DNA of 64,000 nucleotides. Source: Cylindrotheca closterium. Lineage: Eukaryota > Bacillariophyta > Bacillariophyceae > Bacillariales > Bacillariaceae. Within the stretch, counting starts at the first letter, position 1, and every line of letters begins with the position of its first letter. The notes beneath the pieces were generated by a model. It ran no database searches and was not told where the DNA came from. It worked only from the letters and a program-made list of their open reading frames with translations. Positions 45,806 through 55,741 of this stretch are shown here, piece after piece. The translations under genes and the position numbers were made by a program. The stretch is taken from the NCBI GenBank assembly GCA_933822405.4, contig CAKOGP040001781.1:140800-204799 (forward strand), in the 5' to 3' direction.

Positions 45806-47271
45806 TTAGATGACTTGTACCGCTATCTCAGTGCTTCGAGTTCGCTTTGGAGCTGTTGACTGCTTGTTTGTGTCGTGGTCGCTCTTGATTCGTCGCTGAT
45901 TTCGAAAATAGTGGGCAACCTTGTCTCTTGCTGCTTCGTCATCAACTTCCACCCATCCGGTTTCTTCCCATTTCAGAAATCGCCCTTTACTCTGATGAAT
46001 AATGCTTACGATGCGTTCAGATATCTCAGCCTTCACGGCACGGTAAGACGCTCCATCGTATCGGGATTGCCACATATTTACAAGCTGGAGCGCTCGAAGA
46101 TTTCCAGTATGTGATCGTACCTTCGTGCCTCTACCGAAGAGGACATCAAAGCGATGGGGAAACAAAGTCTTTGGTATCTCCCCTGTTCCGGAGACTTTCA
46201 TCTCTTGCGCTTGCCGAATCTGGAGCCACTCTCGATGCGGGGCTAGTGGAAGTTCACCATTCACTCGTTTTAAAGGAGAGTCCTCAGCGATTGGAATTCC
46301 ATATGTCTGCAGCTGGAATAGTAGGTGTTTCTCGTTCCCAAAATGAATTCGGGACCTCGTTCTGCCACGCTTGTCCAAGAAAAATCTCAATCCAGAAACA
46401 ATTGGGCGCAAGGTTTTGCTGTCGTAACAAATGTGCATGGCCTCCAATCTGTGTGGCACGGCTAGTCGCGTTTGAAAAACACTCTTGAATATATTAAAAC
46501 CAAACAAGCTCGCGTCGTTTCCAACAAAGTAGAGAATCACGACAATACCCTTCCTTTGCATGTTTTCATCTTGCATCGCGGTTTGCATCATATAGTAGAG
46601 CATTCGTTGCTAGCAGGATCGACAGATAGGATTGAGATATTTCATTTACACATGTCGCTCATGCTTCACAGCAGATTCAGACTTACTGCTGTCTTGGCTT
46701 TAGGTTTATCACCCCATTTCCTTAAGAAAAGCAACAATACTGCCCGGCCAGAAACGTCGCAAGTAGGCAGCAACTGCAATGCACCCGACTCCAAAGCTTT
46801 CAGTCCGCTAGAGTCCATATCAGACATGCGGACATCTCTTACTAATACATCCCCAGAACCAAACAATTGCTCTTTTTGTTGAAAATGAAGAACAAGACGT
46901 CCTGCCGCATTCTTGCAGTTGAAAGCCTCGCATCTTAAGAATTGCAAACGGAAGCTCTGACTGGTTACATAGGTAGGATTCATCTTCAAAGCCTTCTCAT
47001 ATGCTGGTTTCTTGTTGATCTTGATTTTCTGCACTTCTTCCTCCAGCTCGATCAAGCATTGGTAAACAAGTTCTGGTGTTTCTTCAACTTCAGCTGCAAT
47101 ACCGTGAACTTCGAACGAAGCTACATCTTGTTCGGACATGGAAAGATTCGCCAATTCCTCAGCCAGTAGCTCTTCAACTTTCGCTGCTTCCTCATCGGTT
47201 CCAGGTAAACGCTGTTGGCAACCAACTTGCTCTAGTCTACGCAACGATACTTCAGCTGTTTCTTCGGCCAT
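45806..47271 (-). CDS. CRAL-TRIO-like plus DUF6824 fusion protein (copy A)
   Basis: Proposed join: exon 1 47271-46687, intron 46686-46610 (77 bp, GTAAGT...CTGCTAG), exon 2 46609-45806; 462 codons. The first half resembles diatom CRAL-TRIO-like (Sec14-related) proteins: SFRLQFLRCEAFNCKNAAGR, RLVLHFQQKEQLFG, QLLPTCDVSGRAV, GIVVILYFVGN and RLAVPHRLEAMHICYDS. The second half is DUF6824: FDVLFGRGTKVRSHTGNLRA, KAEISERIVSIIH, GRFLKWEETGWVEVDD and RDKVAHYFRNQRR, then a basic tail. The CRAL-TRIO fold often binds a lipid or small hydrophobic ligand, so a ligand-responsive DUF6824 protein is possible but speculative. Tandem with copy B; same exon structure. Confidence 0.85.
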
Positions 47272-47454
47272 GATGGTAGATTGACGGCAGTCGGGGGGTG
47301 GGGGATGAAAAATGCAATTTGGTTATCCTTATCTTCTTGGTCACTTTGCACTCACAGATACCGCATACAGGTATGCATGTCTTTTTCTGAACACAGTTCC
47401 CCACTCGATTCAACCGACTACAACTCCGAAATAATGTAACATTCATTCTATCTT

Positions 47455-48899
47455 CTATCTATTCCTTGTTTCAGAAATGCTTCGGTTTCGTTTGGGGGTT
47501 GTTCCCTTCTTACCGGTGTCCTTGTCGGCCTTAGATCGTCGTTGGTTCCTAAACCAATGTGATATCTTGTCTCTTGCGATTCCATCATCAACTTCAAACC
47601 ATGATCCTTGGTCCCACTTCAGAAATCGTCCATTAGACTCATGTATTATGCTTATTATACGCTCAGAGATCTCGGCTTTTTCGAATCGGTTGGAAGCTCC
47701 ATCGTATTGGGATTGAAACATATTCACCAAATGAAGTGCTCGCAGGTTTCCTGTATGTGATCGTACATTCGTACCTTTGCCGAACAAGACGTCAAAGCGA
47801 TGGAGAAGCATAATCCTTGCTTTCCCAACATTCGATTCCGCCAGTTCGACTTCTTGTGCTTGCCGAATCTGTAGCCATTCCTCGTGCCATGTCATCGAAA
47901 ACTCACCATCCACTAGTCGGAACGGCGAGTTCTCTGGGATTGGAATTCCATACGTCTGCAGCTGGAATAGAATACGTTGCTCGTTTCCAAAGTGTACGCG
48001 GCTCCTCATCCTCACACGCTTGTCCATGAATAATCTTACCCCCGACACAAATGGACGTAGTTTTTCATTGTCATAACAGTAATGCATGGCTTCGAGTCTG
48101 TGGGGCACAGCCAATCTTACGCGATAGATATTCCTCACAAGATCCAAGCTGACGGCACCTGCTTTCTTTCCACCAACGTAGAAGATAACAACCAGTCCTT
48201 TCTGTCGCAAACCCTCGTCTTGCACGGCACATTGCAAGGTATAGTATAGAAAGCTTTGCTACGAGCGATTGAGAAGTTGTTTCATTCAATGATTTGCAAG
48301 TGTTTCAAGCTACTTACTCCTCCTTTCACATCAGTGACATCCTTCCATTTCGATAGAAACATACACATTACAGGTCTTCCTCTGACATCGCGAGTTGGAA
48401 GCATCTGCAGCGCTCCACTTTTGAAGATTTCCAATGCGCTTTCATCCAAATCTGACAAACGGACATCTCTCACCAAAACGTCCCCAGAACCAAATAGTTC
48501 CTCTTTCTGTTGAAAATGAAGACGTAGTCGATTGGCAGCATTATTGCAATTAAAAGCCTCGCATCTCAAGAATTGCAAGCGGAAGCTTCGACTACCAACA
48601 TATTCTGGATTCATGTTCAATGCCTTTTCATAGGCTGACTTATTCCTCTTGATTTGCTGCAGTGCTTTCTCCATCTCGCTCAGAGATTGGGTGATGAGAT
48701 CTTCTGTTTCTTCAATTTCTAGAGCGATTCCATGCACTTCAAATGATACGATATTTTGTTCCAACATGGTAAGCTTAGACATTTCGTCAACAAGCAATTC
48801 CTCCACACTTTCCGCTTCTTCGGCAGTTCCAGGGAATCGTTGTTGACAACCTGCCTGCTCTAGTCTGAGAAGAGAAGCCTCCTCTCCCTCTTCGTCCAT
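47455..48899 (-). CDS. CRAL-TRIO-like plus DUF6824 fusion protein (copy B)
   Basis: Proposed join: exon 1 48899-48318, intron 48317-48259 (59 bp, GTAAGT...CTCGTAG), exon 2 48258-47455; 461 codons, one fewer than copy A. Aligns with copy A throughout: SFRLQFLRCEAFNCNNAANR, LHFQQKEELFGSGDVLVRDV, GLVVIFYVGG, RLAVPHRLEAMHYCYD, VHFGNEQRILFQLQTYGIPI, then FDVLFGKGTNVRSHTGNLRA (GRG changed to GKG), GRFLKWDQGSWFEVDD and ISHWFRNQRR. Intron position is identical to copy A and in phase 0 in both, so the duplication postdates the intron. About 180 bp separates the two genes, head to tail. Function unknown. Confidence 0.85.
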
Positions 48900-49287
48900 G
48901 GTGCAAGTAGATCTGTCGGCCGCTGCTTCAGTCTTCCATTATTTCTTGACGTTGAAATGAGTTTCTCGTGCTTCCGTTTCGATTTGTGTAAAAGGCCACG
49001 CCATCATCTCATCTCGTATCATAATCGTACGAGTACGTACGTATTTTTAAAAATGCAGTGAAGGGTTGAGTTTGTGTGGTGATTATTCGACTTTGACTCA
49101 TACGACCGGCTGGTGGTTGTCTGAAACATTATCGGTGGCGCCACACTACTTATATACAATACTATATTTATGCCAAACACTCGTTCTAATGGAACTAACT
49201 TTTCGGTATTCCCCGAAGCAAACAATATATGTACGGTATGTTGTATGTACCGTCGCCATTGGCTTTTGAAGGATGCCTCCCGCCAAT
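48900..49287. other. Intergenic
   Basis: 388 bp between the copy B start and the 3' end of the TspO-like gene. Contains GTACGAGTACGTAC at 49027-49040. No gene seen. Confidence 0.6.
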
Positions 49288-50505
49288 TTAAAGCTTGACG
49301 TAGTCATCCTCTTCTGCGGGGGAAGCGTCATTCAACAAAGTTTCTTGGTTCGAAGAAGCCTCCCTTGCGTCAAGAATATAGATCTTGGTCAAGACAAACA
49401 ACCACAAGAATGCAGCCAAACCTCCTGCAGCAAATTCAAGTCCAGAAATGGCGGCAGATGGGAAACGCTCCACCATAGAAATGTTGTAAGGATCCGAAAG
49501 CTTGATGGCAATCGCCAACGTTGCCCATCCGATGACGCATGGGACAGCATACTGTTCCTGCATAGTAAAGAAGAAACCAGCACCAGCCAATAGAAGAATA
49601 CTGAGGACCGCAACCACGACTTGGAAATTCTTGGAAAACCATCCCATATCTACAAGCAAAATACTAAAGTTGACCAATGAGGCAGCCATGATCCATGCAG
49701 CATGGGTCTCGAAAGGGAGCTTGAGGAGAAAGTAGCTTTGGTTATCATTTGTCATGTGGTTTCTGAATCGGAACAGAACAATCATCAATGGAATAAGGAT
49801 GAAGATCATTGCAATCATAGAGTTAAGAATGTACTCTTGAGCAAAGAATCCAGTCCACGCGATTTGAGCGATGCAAATCCAGACGTAGTTCCAGCCAACA
49901 CCGTTGATCACCAAATCACATGCTCGGTAGGCAGGGAGCAACTGAGCAACTGCCCATATCAATTGTGCAAGGAAGACGACTCCCCAGATGGAAAAGGCAT
50001 ATCCAGAAGGAGTGAGTAGAGTAGGATACTTGGCAGAGATTTCTGCGTTGGTGGGAATATCCGAGATGTTGGTGGATCCGATGATGAACACAATACTGAC
50101 GTTAGCGATGTAGCAAATAATGTTTGCAATATTGATTGCCTGAAGACTTGGGGATGCAGGCGATTCTAGCTCCTTTGATTGTGCTTTGGAAACATCGTCG
50201 TCGAATGTCTTATCGGTCATAGACTTATAGCTGGCATCTTCTGCATAGCTTCGGGCAACCAACTCCTCTGCAGGTTGTTCACCGTCTTGGTAAGCAGCGA
50301 ACGCCTTCATTCCAGGGTCATCTTGTCCCATAGCCTTTCTTACTTCGGGGTTATCGAAGCTTGGGTTTTCAGCATCAAAGCTTGGGTCTGTCTCATACGT
50401 CGATGTCATGGTTGGAAAATCTTTCACTTCAAAAGGAAATGATGATGGCAATCTTGAGGTGGAAGCAAAATGCTTGTCCGACTCGTCCTGCGATATCGCT
50501 GACAT
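49288..50505 (-). CDS. TspO/MBR-like multi-pass membrane protein with acidic N-terminal extension
   Basis: 405-aa protein, paralogue of the gene at 2346-3227. The shared core is PTNAEISAKYPTLLTPSGYA, FSIWGVVFLAQLIWAVAQLL, then NGVGWNYVWICIAQIAWTGF and LLKLPFETHAAWIMAASLVN, with about eight hydrophobic helices. Copy 1 has FAIWGIIFTAELIWCTVQLL at the same place. An approximately 115-residue acidic, disordered cytosolic extension (DPSFDAENPSFDNPEV, EEDDYVKL at the C-terminus) is absent from copy 1. Ligand and organelle unknown. It diverges from the silaffin-like gene, 268 bp away, so both may share promoter elements. Confidence 0.72.
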   Translation of the reverse strand: MSAISQDESDKHFASTSRLPSSFPFEVKDFPTMTSTYETDPSFDAENPSFDNPEVRKAMGQDDPGMKAFAAYQDGEQPAEELVARSYAEDASYKSMTDKTFDDDVSKAQSKELESPASPSLQAINIANIICYIANVSIVFIIGSTNISDIPTNAEISAKYPTLLTPSGYAFSIWGVVFLAQLIWAVAQLLPAYRACDLVINGVGWNYVWICIAQIAWTGFFAQEYILNSMIAMIFILIPLMIVLFRFRNHMTNDNQSYFLLKLPFETHAAWIMAASLVNFSILLVDMGWFSKNFQVVVAVLSILLLAGAGFFFTMQEQYAVPCVIGWATLAIAIKLSDPYNISMVERFPSAAISGLEFAAGGLAAFLWLFVLTKIYILDAREASSNQETLLNDASPAEEDDYVKL

Positions 50506-50773
50506 GATTACTTAGAGGAAAAACTCGTTGTGGGAACTCGCCAATTTAAATAGCAGTCATATCAGTCAAGTCGACAGATACGATTAAAATATCTATCAGA
50601 TTTGCATTTCTGGCGCACTTCCTCATTCAACGCCTTCCATCGTGCACCGGATTGATTGTGGAGATGACGAAATCCAGCAATCGGCTCACGGTAGAACCAT
50701 GAAGTACAGCGTTCACGACAAAGCCACGAGTCTAACGAACAAAGCATCAATATCTAGTCGAAACACTTGGAGA

Positions 50774-51910
50774 ATGACAATGCAAACAAGAAAGTGGATT
50801 ATGCTGTCCTTCTTGGCGACTTGTTTCTTGGTAGTGAATGGCAAATCATTACGCCGTTCGTCACGAGATAAAAGGCAATATTCAAGCAACCACATAATCG
50901 ATAAGAAAGAACGAGATCTGCAACGAGCTTTGCAAAGAATAGGATCACCAAAACGACGGCTCCAGGAGTCGGATCTCCAACTTGAAACCAACACAACAGC
51001 TCCTCGAGAAGAAGAAGTGGGAGAAGGAGAGCAAGTCTTCCAAGCTAATACAAACACCACAGAAACGGTCAAAGGACAAGAAGAATCCGCGCTTCTGCTT
51101 GGCATGAGTACCAAGGCTGGTGAAGCAAATTCGTCGTCACCTTTCTCTTTCGGGACAGGGAACGCTAATGAAGAACAATCGTCTCCCTTCTCTTTTGGAA
51201 TTCCACAAACCGAGAACGAAGAGCAACAAACTGAGACAGAAAATGCCCCTCTGGTCAATCTCGATACTGAGCTAACAACCGAAGAACCGTCATTGTCTGT
51301 CAATTCAACAGAATTTCTGAACGAACAGGGAGGAATGCCGGCTTCTGCAAACCTTGATAGTCAGCAATCCGGTCAAGATGAGTATATGAACTTCCATTTC
51401 GGTGCTGGGCAGATCCACAAAGAAGAGCATACTTCTCTACCACTGAACGAAGAAGACCCGAGTGGGACTTATGTTGATGGAAACTTAGTGGATCAGTTTG
51501 CCAACATGTTCAACATGGTGCATGGAAATGCTTTGCCGATAGACGATCCTTATCCTCAATCCCAATCTGGGGAAGGGAAGGGTTCAATTTACTATGACGA
51601 GCTTGGAAAAGGTGGCAAGGGCAAGGGAGGAAAGGGACAAGCTAGTAAAGGCAAAGGAGGTGTAGGCAAAGGAGGTGTAGGCAAAGGAGGTGTAGGCAAA
51701 GGAGGCGGCATGGTGTCCCAGGACTCTGGCAATACGGGGTCATTCGATGGCACAAAAGGAGGACCTTCTGGCAAGTACAAAGTATCCAAGAAAGCCTCCT
51801 CGTCGGGATCAAAAGCCTACCGAAGAGAACACCGACTTACTATGCCACCCACGGAGACAAACCCTACTCACGGCGGTGGAAGCAGTGAAAAGAGTCGTCG
51901 TCGAAACTGA
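50774..51910 (+). CDS. Secreted silaffin-like K/G-repeat protein
   Basis: ATG 50774 or 50780 precedes a good signal peptide (RKWIMLSFLATCFLVVNG); the in-frame ATG 50699 would place 25 residues before it and is less likely. About 60 residues on comes KRRLQES, an R-x-L/R-R-L processing context like that of silaffin precursors. An acidic Ser/Thr/Asn-rich middle (SSPFSFG repeated) carries N-x-S/T sites. Near residues 278-313 (51607-51712) is a Lys/Gly tract with KGGKGKGGKG and three exact 15-bp repeats encoding GVGKG. Lys-rich, modified peptides of this kind bind silica in diatom walls; a wall role is inferred. No other domain. Not a canonical silaffin sequence. Confidence 0.65.
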   Translation: MTMQTRKWIMLSFLATCFLVVNGKSLRRSSRDKRQYSSNHIIDKKERDLQRALQRIGSPKRRLQESDLQLETNTTAPREEEVGEGEQVFQANTNTTETVKGQEESALLLGMSTKAGEANSSSPFSFGTGNANEEQSSPFSFGIPQTENEEQQTETENAPLVNLDTELTTEEPSLSVNSTEFLNEQGGMPASANLDSQQSGQDEYMNFHFGAGQIHKEEHTSLPLNEEDPSGTYVDGNLVDQFANMFNMVHGNALPIDDPYPQSQSGEGKGSIYYDELGKGGKGKGGKGQASKGKGGVGKGGVGKGGVGKGGGMVSQDSGNTGSFDGTKGGPSGKYKVSKKASSSGSKAYRREHRLTMPPTETNPTHGGGSSEKSRRRN

Positions 51911-53332
51911 TGGGACTCGGATGCATCTCAGATAGTAAGACACTTGTGAAACGATGACGACGAGGCTTGTTCACTATGACCCGTTTTCACGTTTGTAGGG
52001 CAGTTTGGCGCTCAAGAATGCGCTCCAGTCTCATGGGCAGCAAAGACAAAAACCTTCAGAAAGCACGATGGTACCGAGATTTTCTGGCCGGAGCTTCCGT
52101 TTGCTTTCCAGACTAGCTACTTTCTTGCGGACGCATGACCTCGGGAATGGAAAAGTGATTGATTCATTGACCAACCGGTCAGCCACCGTATCCCCTGGAT
52201 CGGCTTACTATGGTACTCCTGGAGAGGAGGACCGAGCAGGACACCACAGATGCCAACAGAAAGTCTCTCTAAATTAGATCAAAGTTGATTTCGACGAATC
52301 CCGGAGGACAATATTGATCAGTTAGCCATATTCCCCCCTTCATCGTCTAGAGTAACCAACGTAGGTATCAGGTACGACCTCAACCGATCGACTCACTTTT
52401 TTAAAAGCAGTACACGTACACGTACACGGTACAAGGGGGGCCACAATTTATCGCATTATATAAAAAGCTGAAACATCCATTGGTTCATTCCAAAGTACTA
52501 ACGCTGTAAAAGATAATCAAAAGACCACAATTCAAATATATTATATGACAATAAGACATGCCAATCTGGTACTGTACTACAATTATAGTAGTAATTAGTT
52601 TAAAATGGTGTAAGACGCCGTTGCCCCTTTCTTGGGATGTTCAGTCCAGTGCCATCATCGCGATACTGCATGCACCACCGAGTATTGCAATAAAAAATAT
52701 TTTTATTGGCAACAACGGCTGTTCACATGTCTGACGGATATCGCTTGCTCCCCATATTGAGCAGGGTGATGGATCACATGACACTGATATCCCAAGCGAG
52801 GCTTCCGCTTTGCCTTTCAATCCTTTGGAAATAGTAATCTCAAATCGATGATCTTGTTATTGAAGTAGGTACGCCAATCCCAAATCCTAAAGGGACCACT
52901 TATCTGGGATCTTGCTGATCAGGACGCGCTTACGAGCCTCGACCTGCCCATCCCACCCCCGTCATCCCACCCAAACGATTCGTTTTAGGTGGCCAAACAA
53001 GACTGGAGGGAAGCACCCAGTCGCAGCAAGCCATGAAATCATCTGGTTTCGCGTCGCCGATGCAACCTAGTGAGTGACCAATCCACTAGAAACCACAAAG
53101 GCAAACACTAGCCTTCCGAAGGATCCCTTGGAAGTGTGACAATAAAATAAATGCGAAAATGTATTCTCGCCAAAATGTCCTAAAAGAGAAAGAAAAAAAA
53201 GTGAGATCATGGTTAAGAAAGTAAATGCAATTGATGGGGTGAATTTCCAGAAACTCTCTGATGGGTTGTTCGTGTGTTGTCGCACACTATTATCATACTT
53301 CATCTCTGTCAAAGTCGTAGCAAGAATGTGCT
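51911..53332. other. Convergent intergenic
   Basis: 1.4 kb between convergent genes with no supported gene. Contains a repeated CACGTACACGTACACGGTAC tract around 52413-52432 and a GGTATCAGGTAC motif at about 52363-52374. Confidence 0.55.
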
Positions 53333-55132
53333 CTAATTAGCACCTTTTCCTCGATTTACCACTCGGCGACTGTAACGTCTTCCTTTTTCCGTCATGCCAG
53401 ATCCCAAAGCTTCATTAGAGGGATGCTTCTTATCTGGCGAAAGCTTGAGCTGTAGCCGTCGGCTATAGCGCTTTCCAGATTCGGTCCATCCAGATCCCAT
53501 TCCATCAGAAGGAATATCATTCGTAGCTGCGATGTCAGATTGCTCAGTTGGTGCTGCAAAAATCTCGCCATCGCTACCATCCTGCTCCAAAGAGTCGAAG
53601 TCGTCATTAATTAATCCAGCATCAAAAGGCGACTCGTCAATGGTACTCAAGTCTTCTCCCTCTGGATCTTCGATAATGACATGAAGGGAAGGTTTGAATT
53701 CCTTCTTCTCGTTCACGTCGTCGACTTCTTCTTCTTCCTCCTCCTCCTTTGGATCTTCGATAATGACAAGAAGGGTTGGTTCAAAATTATCCTTCTGGCC
53801 CTTGCTTCTTCTGGCTCTTGCCTTTTTTGCCCACTTGGCTCTCTCGGCCTTCATCATCTTGTTCAAATTCGCCTTCTCGGCCAAGATCTCCTCGGCCTTC
53901 TTGACCCAAATAGCGTCAGCCTTGGCAAGACGAGTCGATCCTCGTTCATTGGCGATGTCATCGTTGAATCCAGCATCCAACGACGAGTCAATGTGGCTCT
54001 CGTCGCCGTCTTCTTCTAGATCTTCGATAATGACAGGTAGCAAAGGAGTGAAGAGTTCGTTGGTTCGTTTGGCCCATGTTGCAGCGCAAGTTGGAACCGT
54101 ATATGATGAATTCATTTTGCGACGCTTGGTGGGTCTGGATGAAATAAGGCAGGAAGTTGCGGTTCGCTTGAGTGACAATGGTGCTTGTTCTTCCATGCAG
54201 GGCTCGTTGTCGTCGTCATCCAAATCCATTGGTACAGGAATATTGGAGAGCATGTCATGAAGGACCGTTGGAAGCATTTGTCGGTGGTTCTCGAGCGCGA
54301 TTGCAATGGTTTCAGAGTCGATCTTGCCATCAATAAATCCAGTATCCAAAGACGAGTCAATGTCACTCAAATCTTCTTCTGCTGGATCTTCGATAATGGT
54401 GGCAAGCACGGTAGGTTTGAAATCGACCTTCCAGCGCCGAGCATTCCGTCTCTTGATCTTGCGGTCAATTTGATGAATTAGCTGCCTTCGGGAATGAAGT
54501 TCTTGCTCGTCGGGAATGAAGTTTTTCCTTCGAGTCTTAGGAGCGAATTGGACTTGGTTTGAAGAGGTTGGTTTGGGTGATCCCCAATCTTTTCTTGAAG
54601 GACGAAGAATGGACACAGGAGTGTGTGGAACGAATCTCACTGTGTTCTCTATCTCTGGAATTACTTCGTCGTGAAGTTGAATGCGCCATTGAATCATACC
54701 CCAGCATTCCCTGCGAGATTGTAGCTCTTGCTTGTTTGGGACAAAGGTTCGACGAGAGATTTTGGCGAAACGGACACGATTTGGTTTTCTGATGAACACA
54801 CCAAACCAACTTCGGTTTTTCTTGCGAGACCCACCTTCTGGACGACGAAGGACGGAAACAGGAGGCTGTCGTCTCTTCCATTGCCTGCAAAGTCTCTGAT
54901 AGGTTCGGTAAGTGTCGAGTATCATGTACCGAAGTAACACGATTGCGACTGCACAAACCAAACCGGTAATGATGGTTTCTTGAACTTGTTGTTGTTGAGG
55001 AGTGATGGCACTCATTCGAAGTAACTTGGGAAAGCTGATGCTTTTCAAGCTTTCTTGATTGACAAAGGTAGTGATGTAGTTGGTCATGATTGCTGTTTTT
55101 GTTGTTGTACTAGTTGATTCAAAGAGGTTCAT
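53333..55132 (-). CDS. Repeat-rich single-pass membrane protein with acidic VIIEDP repeats
   Basis: 599-aa protein from ATG 55132 (MNLFES); upstream frame lacks an ATG. One TM segment (ETIITGLVCAVAIVLLRYMI) sits near residue 60. Two parallel blocks follow: VSVLRRP...NRVRFAKISRRTFVPN and VSILRPS...NQVQFAPKTRRKNFIPD, the V-x-F cores resembling RVxF-type PP1-docking sites (inferred only). Four acidic repeats run with consensus F-x-P-x-L-x-V-I-I-E-D-P-E-E-E-D-L-S-x-I-D-S-S-x-D-A-G-F; two short GSG-W/M-TE-x-G-K/R-RYSRR repeats end the protein. Repeats also visible at DNA level ('tcttcgataatgac'). No enzyme domain; family not recognised. Confidence 0.7.
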   Translation of the reverse strand: MNLFESTSTTTKTAIMTNYITTFVNQESLKSISFPKLLRMSAITPQQQQVQETIITGLVCAVAIVLLRYMILDTYRTYQRLCRQWKRRQPPVSVLRRPEGGSRKKNRSWFGVFIRKPNRVRFAKISRRTFVPNKQELQSRRECWGMIQWRIQLHDEVIPEIENTVRFVPHTPVSILRPSRKDWGSPKPTSSNQVQFAPKTRRKNFIPDEQELHSRRQLIHQIDRKIKRRNARRWKVDFKPTVLATIIEDPAEEDLSDIDSSLDTGFIDGKIDSETIAIALENHRQMLPTVLHDMLSNIPVPMDLDDDDNEPCMEEQAPLSLKRTATSCLISSRPTKRRKMNSSYTVPTCAATWAKRTNELFTPLLPVIIEDLEEDGDESHIDSSLDAGFNDDIANERGSTRLAKADAIWVKKAEEILAEKANLNKMMKAERAKWAKKARARRSKGQKDNFEPTLLVIIEDPKEEEEEEEVDDVNEKKEFKPSLHVIIEDPEGEDLSTIDESPFDAGLINDDFDSLEQDGSDGEIFAAPTEQSDIAATNDIPSDGMGSGWTESGKRYSRRLQLKLSPDKKHPSNEALGSGMTEKGRRYSRRVVNRGKGAN

Positions 55133-55741
55133 AATGGAAATTGTGAGGTGCTGCGTTGAGGTGTGGAGTGAAAACCACAGCGGGTTGGAGATCGCCAATT
55201 TGCCGTGTTTTTAACACGATTGACTCCTTCGAATCCTCGTTTGGTGGTATCGGTGGATGATGGTGTTTTGTAGGATGGATCGTTTTGATGTCATGATGGA
55301 TTCGGGACGATGATTGTAGAGTGTTGGAAGGTTAGACCATTGTCGATCATAATATATATAGGACGAAAGATGTCGACTGCACGTGCGGTGGGTCATTGAT
55401 GGGTCGGTCGGATCGTTGACAGGCGTACGAGTATTTGTATCTACGATACCGCAGTCCAAAGTACACGTACACGTATGCACATAGTATGCGGTGTGCGCGC
55501 TTGAGAATTCAAAATCTGCATATTTCCACGTAGCGTTTGTACACGTACACGTGTACGCGTACCGTGTACTGGGCCGAGAAATCAAATCTTGCTTCCAGCT
55601 AAATTGATCGAATTATTGATCCTTGATCTTTCGCCATCACACGATCGAATGAGTGACATGTTTCGACAACAATCAACACGACAATCATCATTTCCTACTA
55701 TGCAAGGATCCTTGTCAGCTCATAAATCAAACATAGCTACT
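55133..55741. promoter_or_regulatory. Divergent promoter region with CACGTAC/GTAC palindromes
   Basis: Between two divergent genes. Dense repeats of CACGTAC at 55451-55467 and 55538-55566 ('gtacacgtacacgtgtacgc' within 'GTAC' palindromes), plus 'acgtgcggtg' at 55380. Clustered ACGT/GTAC palindromes are plausible binding sites for bZIP- or bHLH-type factors; that is inference. Confidence 0.5.
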
